A stretch of 64,000 nucleotides of DNA, taken from Hyperoodon ampullatus (Eukaryota; Chordata; Mammalia; Artiodactyla; Ziphiidae). The first letter of the stretch is position 1. Every line of letters begins with the position of its first letter. Location: contig OX457057.1 of the NCBI GenBank assembly GCA_949752795.1, forward strand, positions 157,395,980 to 157,459,979, written 5' to 3'. Under the pieces are notes generated by a model. That model did no database searches. It had not been told where the DNA came from and saw nothing but the letters and a program-made list of their open reading frames with translations. This document shows, piece after piece, positions 58,150-64,000 of the stretch. The position numbers and the translations under genes are program-made.

Positions 58150-58660
58150 CATGAATGCTTGTAAACACATCTGCTGAGATGGCGTGAGCCTGTGAAACAG
58201 GCAGAGGCAGGCATGTGCTGGAAGATCTGAGGGCTTGATGGAGAGAAGTGGGTGGAAGGCATAAGGGAGGTGTAGGGGGCAAAGTAGGACAAGGCAGAGG
58301 GGCCCTGAGGGTAGAAAGGAGAAGTGGCTGGAAGCAGAAAGTCTACACTTGAGCAGAGAGGTGGGAGGAGTTAGAGGGAAAGTGGGCCTGGAGATAAGGT
58401 TCAAGTACTGGAAAACGTCATTCGGAAACACACAACCCAAGTCTTGCAGGCAAAAGTAAGGTGGTGGGAGAAGCAGTGGGAGAGCCTATGGATGAAAATC
58501 TGTGGGACAGAAAAACCTGGAAACACTTAAGAAAGGATAGGTAGATGAAGGGGACAGTTGGCAAAGGGGCAAGGTAAAAGGCAGCCCAAGGAGAGCGAAA
58601 AGAGGTAGGGGCAAAGCCACAGAATGAACGCTGGCAGGTTGAGCGTGCTCGCTGCATGAG
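58150..58660. other. Purine-rich tract of unknown origin
   Basis: About 500 bp dominated by AGG/GGA text on the plus strand. Minus-strand open frames here are low-complexity readings of it. It may be an old antisense repeat, but I cannot assign it. Confidence 0.4.
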
Positions 58661-58664
58661 ACGA

Positions 58665-59112
58665 GTCTCAACTTTGCTTGTTTTATTTTAGAGGGACCAG
58701 CAGTGAATACCAATTACAGCTCCCTTGAGAAAATCCAGTAAACCAAGAGGTAGGGCTACCTGTGAGCTTCCCCAGGACCTCTCCCTGACTCCCTGATGCA
58801 GGCATCTTCTGGGAGAGATCCCAGCATGGAAAGCCCTGAGTGCTATGGCTGCAGGACAATGCCAAGTAAGACAACGGTACATGAAAGAACTTTGAAAACC
58901 ATAAAGCTCCCTATAAATATGAAGCATTGTTATTCACTGAATGCCTCGGACAAAAAAAGAAAGACCACAGTCACAATCAGGAGTGAAGAAATATTTGTCA
59001 AATACGGATATTATCTATATTCCAAATCAAGATGACCCTAACTAGAAGTTCCTATTTGAGAAGACAGTATGCTTGGTATGTTTACTTTCCTGTCCAATAC
59101 TTCTCAACATTT
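58665..59112. other. Unique sequence with no recognised feature
   Basis: Nothing recognisable. Confidence 0.4.
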
Positions 59113-59127
59113 AAAAACCCTACCTGA

Positions 59128-59336
59128 TGGGGCTTCCCTGGTGGCGCAGTGGTTGAGAGTCCGCCTGCCAATGCAGGGGATGTGGGTTTGTGCCCCGGTC
59201 TGGGAAGATCCCACATGCCGCGGAGCGGCTGGGCCCATGAGCCACGGCCGCTGAGCCTGCGCGTCCAGAGCCTGTGCTCCGCAACGGGAGAGGCCACAAC
59301 AGTGAGAGGCCCGCATACCGCAAAAAAAAATAAAAT
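59128..59336 (+). mobile_element. CHR-type SINE, young ~200 bp subtype
   Basis: Full-length copy. Perfect 14-bp target-site duplication 'aaaaccctacctga' at 59114-59127 and 59337-59350. Confidence 0.95.
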
Positions 59337-59350
59337 AAAACCCTACCTGA

Positions 59351-59720
59351 GGCATAATATGGAGCTCTTGATAAACTATCCTACTGATTTATTAAAATGG
59401 AAATCCGCATCTAATGCATTTCCAAGGAGGTTTTTGACACATTACAGATCTTAACTAATTAGGTGAATTCCATTCAATTCAATCACTCATTGAGTTATTC
59501 CAAGTGCAAGGGAGTGTACAAGCCGCCATGGGGGTTGCAGAGATGAGCAAAACAGTTTGCCTCTAACTACCTAGTTCGGTTAGTTAATCTTCTCAGTTTC
59601 CATTCAGATTGGGGCAGCTGCATCTCCTCTCACAAGTATAGAGAGAAAGCAATCTTAACATTATGTGACTACCCTACAACCTAGGAAATGCATTTTCCAG
59701 GAACACAATGAATTAAAAAG
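59351..59720. other. Unique sequence; possible short L2/MIR trace
   Basis: The 59,475-59,570 stretch ('aatcactcattgagttattc', 'agagatgagcaaaacagttt') weakly resembles an antisense L2 end. Confidence 0.35.
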
Positions 59721-59734
59721 AAAAAAAAAAGGGA

Positions 59735-60009
59735 TTTTTTTTTTTTTTGCTGTGTTGGGTCTTCGTTTCTGCGCGAGGGCTTTCTCTAGTTGTGGCAAGC
59801 AAGGGCCACTCTTCACTGCGGTGCGCGGGCCTCTCACTAGGGCGGCCTCTCCCGTTGCGGAGCACAGGCTCCAGACGCGCAGGCTCAGTAGTTGTGGCTC
59901 ACGGGCCTAGTTGCTCCGCGGCATGTGGGATCCTCCCAGACCAGGGCTCGAACCCGTGTCCCCTGCATTAGCAGGCAGATTCTCAACCACTGCGCCACCA
60001 GGGAAGCCC
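59735..60009 (-). mobile_element. CHR-type SINE, long subtype, inverted
   Basis: The poly(T) tail is followed by 'tgttgggtcttcgtttctgc' (the long-subtype 3' segment in reverse), the body and the head ending 'ccaccagggaagccc'. Target-site duplication 'aaaaaaggga' at 59725-59734 and 60010-60019. Confidence 0.93.
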
Positions 60010-60019
60010 AAAAAAGGGA

Positions 60020-60385
60020 CTTCTTAATACCTGGTGACTGCGGACACTGCTGTGTGTTCATTTCCATGTTCATCCTAGCCCAGTTTACGTGCAACCACTC
60101 TTGTCCTGATTGCATAACCACAGCATGTCAAGTTGTTTCTTGTTGCAATTGTAACTTGTAAAATTAAACTTCAGAACTGAGGGAGTCAAGCAAAATAATT
60201 GCCTACTTTAAAAATACGTATGTATATAATTTACATGTCACTTTAGATAAGCTCTTGATTTATGATCTCTTAAAGTCACAAATGTCACCAATTTTAAAAT
60301 ACAGTTTCAGTGTACAATTCTCCCTGCAAGCAGGCCCTATCCCTGTCTTCTCAGTTTTCTAAGTATTATATATTGATCTATTGCA
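60020..60385. other. Unique sequence with no recognised feature
   Basis: Nothing recognisable. Confidence 0.4.
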
Positions 60386-60396
60386 AGCTGCCTTTC

Positions 60397-60618
60397 TTTT
60401 TCTGTTTGTTTTTTTTTTGTTTTTTTGCGGTACGCGGGCCTCTCACTGTTGTGGCCTCTCCCGTTGCGGAGCACAGGCTCCAGATGCGCAGGCTCAGCGG
60501 CCATGGCTCACGGGCCCAGCCGCTCCGCGGCATGTGGGATCTTTCCGCACCGGGGCACGAACCCGTGTTCCCTTCATCGGCAGGCGGACTCTCAACCACT
60601 GCGCCACCAGGGAAGCCC
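60397..60618 (-). mobile_element. CHR-type SINE, young ~200 bp subtype, inverted
   Basis: Complete inverted copy. Target-site duplication 'ctgcctttc' at 60388-60396 and 60619-60627. Confidence 0.94.
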
Positions 60619-60629
60619 CTGCCTTTCAT

Positions 60630-62480
60630 GTTTTAATGAGAGCCTAAGTAATCACAGCTTTTACTTCTCCCAAGCTCCAAGGCTTCTAAAATTCCAAAGA
60701 AGGAACATAAGATGTCCAAAAATGCACTTGCTTGTGTCTCACAGGGTTCCAAACTCTATCGATAAGTTCACGAGAAGCTGGTGATACTTATCACACTTAA
60801 GACCCTCTGTGAATAATCTCCTGCCCTCTCCTTTCCTAATGGGCGGTGCCATGATTCTTTCTCTCCAACCTGGGGCGTCTCATTCCCTGACAGAAAATAG
60901 CTAGAAGAAAGGGGCCACAAGGAGCCTGGAGCAAGCCACTCAGGATGTGACAGTCAAGTCTTGCCTGGTCAAAAATCCAACACAGTGCTGAGGCACCATC
61001 AACCTGGAAATGATATTCACAATGGGACACACCACCTTCCTCCTGGGTCGAGTTTCTGCATCAGTCACAGCAAATAGTACCAATTAATGAACAAGCTTTT
61101 GAGGTATACCCTGTGATTCTTCAAGAAGCTCAAACCACTTCAGACTGTGGCCTACGAATTCCCAGAAATCCATGCTAGATGATAAAGTGAGATCAGGTGT
61201 GAGAGGGTAAAGGGTAAATTACTAGCCAATAAAACAAAATTATCAGCTCTCTCAACCACTGAAACTGAGTCAGCTGAAAAGGGAAGCTAGAACCTCAGGA
61301 TCCTTCTAGGATGAACTTTCCCTCCTTACCAACCAAGTCCAATTTTTCTTGGGAAAAATGCCCAAATGGAGATAAGCTTGACAACAGAAGCACCCCACTC
61401 CTTCGCAGGCATCTGCTCATCCAAGTGCTGAGTCCGCTTGTCTTTGTCGCTTTTCCGAGTGGCCCTCTGGAGCTGTTCTCTGAACCCAGTCTGCACAGCA
61501 GGAAACACTAAAGGAGGTTACCTTTCAATGCTGCATTTCTGATCCGTGAACTGCTAGTCCCAGCACTGGTTTAATGCAGAGATAAATACACTCAGCTGTC
61601 CTATCACCAGCACTTACTACTTTATAAGAGCAAAAGAAAAATAGATAATTAAGTCTAAATTAATTTCCATGCCTGATCAATGGCATTTCCAAACAGCCAA
61701 CACAGAACATGTTCTATTGATCCTACAATCCAGCTCTAGAAGTATGAAAATGGGGAGGAAACCCCCAGATTGAGCATCTTGAACTTAAAGACCCTTCAGA
61801 AACATCACCTTCTCCCCCCAAGAAAGCTAGAGTAGCCCAGGCCCACTCTACCCATAATTTTTTTCTACCCTGGTACATCCCAATTCTACCAACTGAAAGG
61901 TTATTCCATTAGGTAGAAGGTGAGCCCAGCCCATGAAGTTAGGAAGTGTTCATAAGATCTGTCTGTGTAATGAACGTGTCACTTCCCCAAACTGCCCAAC
62001 TGTTTCCTTAAAAAAAAAAAAAAAAAAAAAAAACTATTACATGGAATTTATGTTGTCAGTCCCCCTCCCAAAGTCTGAGTCAGAGTATATGTGTCTTTAG
62101 TGAAGTTCTAGGTGACCAGGGTGTATCACTTTCAGACTTGCTCCAATAGCTGAACTTAGGGCTGTCTTCCAGCCACGGTACAAAATAAGCAACTATCTAT
62201 TTTAAAACAATTTTCCTACCCCACATGCGATGGGAGATACCTCATACATAGGTCGTCAACTTCCTACTGGAAAACAAGCACTTCTATCGCAAACTGTGTT
62301 TGTCACCTCCCAGGATTAATACGTGTTTATGTGTATATATTTTTATCCTTGACCGTGCAACTCTTGGAGCAGAGAAAGCCACCCCAATTTTTACCATCGT
62401 GCCTGAGACAATTCAGAGCTTTAGAAGAGGGATGAATGGGAGATGAAAGGCTCTAAGCCCAGGGGCTCCTCTCACACAAA
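60630..62480. other. Unique sequence leading to the CpG island
   Basis: There is a poly(A) run at 62010-62033 and no recognised repeat body. If the minus-strand gene model is right, this is intronic DNA downstream of the first exon. Confidence 0.4.
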
Positions 62481-63080
62481 CAGTAAGTGGAAAAAAAAAA
62501 AATCCCTCCGAGGAGGGGGTGGGGGGCAGGGTGGAAGACCGGCGAAGGACGTCAGGCAGCAAACCAGAGGCAGCTGCGGCGGCCGCACTTCGCGAACTGC
62601 CTGCAGAAGGGAGTGAAATCTTTCCCCAGTACAATAACCAGGCACCCTCTGGCTGCCTCGCATGGGCACGAATAATAAATACATCGAGGTGGGCAAATCG
62701 CTGCATCGAGACAAGTCACCCCAAAAAGGTCAAAACTTCAGAAATCCCGGGGATCACGGCACCCACACAAACACATCAATCAGTCGCAGCGGGAGAAGAG
62801 ACTCGGAGATTTAGCAGAGGATTCTGAATTTTGCTTTTTCTTTCAAGCTCTGGCTTGCAAAGTACGGCGGCTACAGGCAGAGCTCTAGAGGAGCAGGAAA
62901 GGCTGAGGGCGGCGGGGAGTGCGGATGGGAAGGGAGGGGGGTCGAATCCCAGCCACCCAGGCCTCAATGTGACGAAAGTCGTCAGCAGCCCCAACCTCAT
63001 CCCAACCCCTCCGCCCCGGCCAGCAGATGACCCCAGCAGCTCTCCCCAACCCCAGCTTCCGTCCCCGCCAGCCCCGCAAC

Positions 63081-63098
63081 GGCGGCGGCGGCGGCGGC
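63081..63098 (+). repeat. (GGC)6 run
   Basis: Six GGC units, separated by about 9 bp from the AGC run. Confidence 0.9.
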
Positions 63099-63105
63099 AG
63101 TGGTA

Positions 63106-63107
<2 letters not shown>

Positions 63108-63176
<69 letters not shown>
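63108..63176 (+). repeat. Uninterrupted (AGC)23 triplet repeat
   Basis: There are 69 bp of pure AGC units on the plus strand, reading CTG/GCT on the minus strand. Open frames through it give homopolymers of S, A, C or L depending on frame, which is a repeat artefact. It lies in the CpG island, about 170 bp downstream of the predicted minus-strand first-exon donor. Confidence 0.97.
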
Positions 63177-63177
<1 letters not shown>

Positions 63178-63343
63178 CCGGCCCGGGCCGCGCGCGCCGG
63201 CAGCGCCACGACCGCGGCTCCCATCCCCGCCGCGCGGCAGGCACCCCGCAGGCCTCCCTCCCAGCCCACCCGGGCGCGCCCGGAGCGGAACCCGGGCGGG
63301 CTGCGCCGCCAACTCCCCCCGCCCCAGGTCGGCGTGGGCTCAC

Positions 63344-63352
63344 GCTTACCTT
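63344..63352 (-). other. Candidate splice donor AAG|GTAAGC
   Basis: The minus strand reads AAG (63352-63350) then GTAAGC (63349-63344). The match to MAG|GTRAGT is complete except for the last base. The left part of the window is then intron 1 of the putative gene. Confidence 0.5.
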
Positions 63353-63760
63353 GGGCGCTCGCGGGGGGGGCTGAAGGTGGTAAGCCTCCCGCCCCCCGCC
63401 CGGATCCTCCTCGCTTGTTTTCTTCCTCCCTTCTCCTCCTCTTCTTCCTCCTCCCCACGTGAGTCCGGGTCTCCCCCTCCTCCCAGACGCCGGGGGTAAG
63501 AGCCGAAACCCCTGAAGCCCGGCCCGCGTGCGTGCGTGCGGGAGGCGGCGGCGCGCGGCCAGCTCTCCAGTAACTGAGCGCGGCGCGCGGCTCCCAACTA
63601 AAGTGTGAAAGAAGCGGCGGCCGCGGCACGGAACGTCCCCCCGGGAGTGGGCAGGGAGCAAGCCGGAGCTGGTGGGGAGCGAGCGAGCGAGGGAGGGGAC
63701 CTGGAAAAAGGGAGGGGGAGGGAGGGAGGGGACCTCCTCGCCCAGTCACTCACTCGAGGG
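63350..63760 (-). other. Predicted non-coding first exon of a minus-strand gene (right limit uncertain)
   Basis: On the minus strand 'gcgcccaag' ends at 63350 and is followed by 'gtaagcgtg', a strong match to the donor consensus. No ATG occurs on the minus strand between 63351 and 64000, so an exon ending here would be 5' UTR unless transcription starts further right. The transcription start is not determined; the GC boxes near 63,760 suggest it lies in this area. The gene is not recognised. A competing reading is that the donor is fortuitous and the island promotes a plus-strand gene outside the window. Confidence 0.4.
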
Positions 63761-64000
63761 GCGGGGGCAGCCAGACACTCCCCCACCGTCGGCCCCTCCC
63801 CGCGCCCGGCTCCCGCGCGCGTCCAGCACCCAGCCTCGCCCCTGGGAGCGGCCTGCGGAGGCCGCGAGGGTGCCGGGCACCCCGGAGAAAGGGACCAGGA
63901 GAGCGGGGCTGCCAGGGCTGCAGAGAGGGAAGGAGGGTGAGGACGGGCGTGTGTGTGTGAAAGCTGCGTCCTGGGCCTGACACCCGGGCGGTGGCGTGGT

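Larger units (their letters stand above)
62560..64000. promoter_or_regulatory. CpG island, likely promoter region; continues past the window
   Basis: CG dinucleotides become dense from about 62,560 and stay dense to the window edge, unlike the CpG-poor preceding 60 kb outside SINEs. It contains GC-box text 'ggggcggggg' (63758-63767) and an E-box 'cacgtg' (63456-63461). A partial CRE-like 'gacgtca' lies near 62549, just left of the island. Such islands usually mark 5' ends of genes. No TATA-like element is obvious, as is common for island promoters. Confidence 0.85.

Noticed and set aside
63346..63597. 83-codon minus-strand frame ending in the splice donor, possibly a coding first exon
   Set aside because: It has no ATG; the nearest initiator is TTG, and the minus strand has no ATG from 63351 to 64000.
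62885..63749. Open frames of 178-258 codons through the CpG island
   Set aside because: They are held open by the AGC run and by GC-rich composition. They give poly-L, poly-A or poly-C tracts, match no protein I recognise and cross the likely splice donor.
1..64000. Endogenous retrovirus or LTR elements
   Set aside because: I saw no long terminal repeat pairs, primer-binding sites or retroviral frames; the interspersed repeats are SINE, L1, L2, MIR and DNA-transposon remnants.

Overview
This 64 kb window is nuclear DNA from a placental mammal, most likely a cetacean. The main evidence is a large set of tRNA-derived SINEs with the head 'ggcttccctggtggcgcagtgg' and RNA polymerase III A- and B-box sequences. 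These belong to the CHR-type family of cetaceans and their relatives. Many are about 200-230 bp long, nearly identical to one another and flanked by clean target-site duplications, which indicates recent amplification. L1 3' ends of cetartiodactyl type and old mammalian repeats (MIR, L2, MER5-like, old L1) support the placement.

I find no convincing protein-coding exon. Almost all long open frames are translations of SINEs, of L2 or L1 remnants, or of a CTG/CAG triplet run. Positions 1-62,400 read as intronic or intergenic DNA: AT-rich unique sequence holding about 20 CHR-type SINEs, several L1 pieces, many MIR and L2 fossils and a few DNA-transposon fossils and microsatellites. Layout: 1-14 kb has three L1 3' ends of the younger type plus SINEs; 14-28 kb is mostly MIR/L2 and unique DNA; 28.1-29.4 kb is a four-SINE cluster including a closely spaced inverted pair; 30-36 kb is MIR/L2-rich; 36-49 kb is mostly unrecognised; 49-53.8 kb is a stack of old L1s broken by a hAT-like element, a 106-bp insert and two SINEs; 54-62.4 kb is mixed.

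The right end (about 62,560-64,000) is a CpG island with GC boxes and an uninterrupted (AGC)23 run. On the minus strand a strong splice-donor sequence (AAG|GTAAGC) lies at 63,350/63,349. No ATG occurs on that strand between the donor and the window edge. The simplest reading is a minus-strand gene with a non-coding first exon at about 63.35-63.8 kb and a first intron that fills the rest of the window, with the CTG/CAG run about 170 bp inside that intron. I cannot name the gene.

The most noteworthy points are the uninterrupted triplet run beside a predicted first exon, a 106-bp segment inserted in an old L1 that has an approximately 80% identical relative 5.9 kb away, the inverted SINE pair, an apparent poly(A)-only retro-insertion and a SINE with a triplicated 13-mer.
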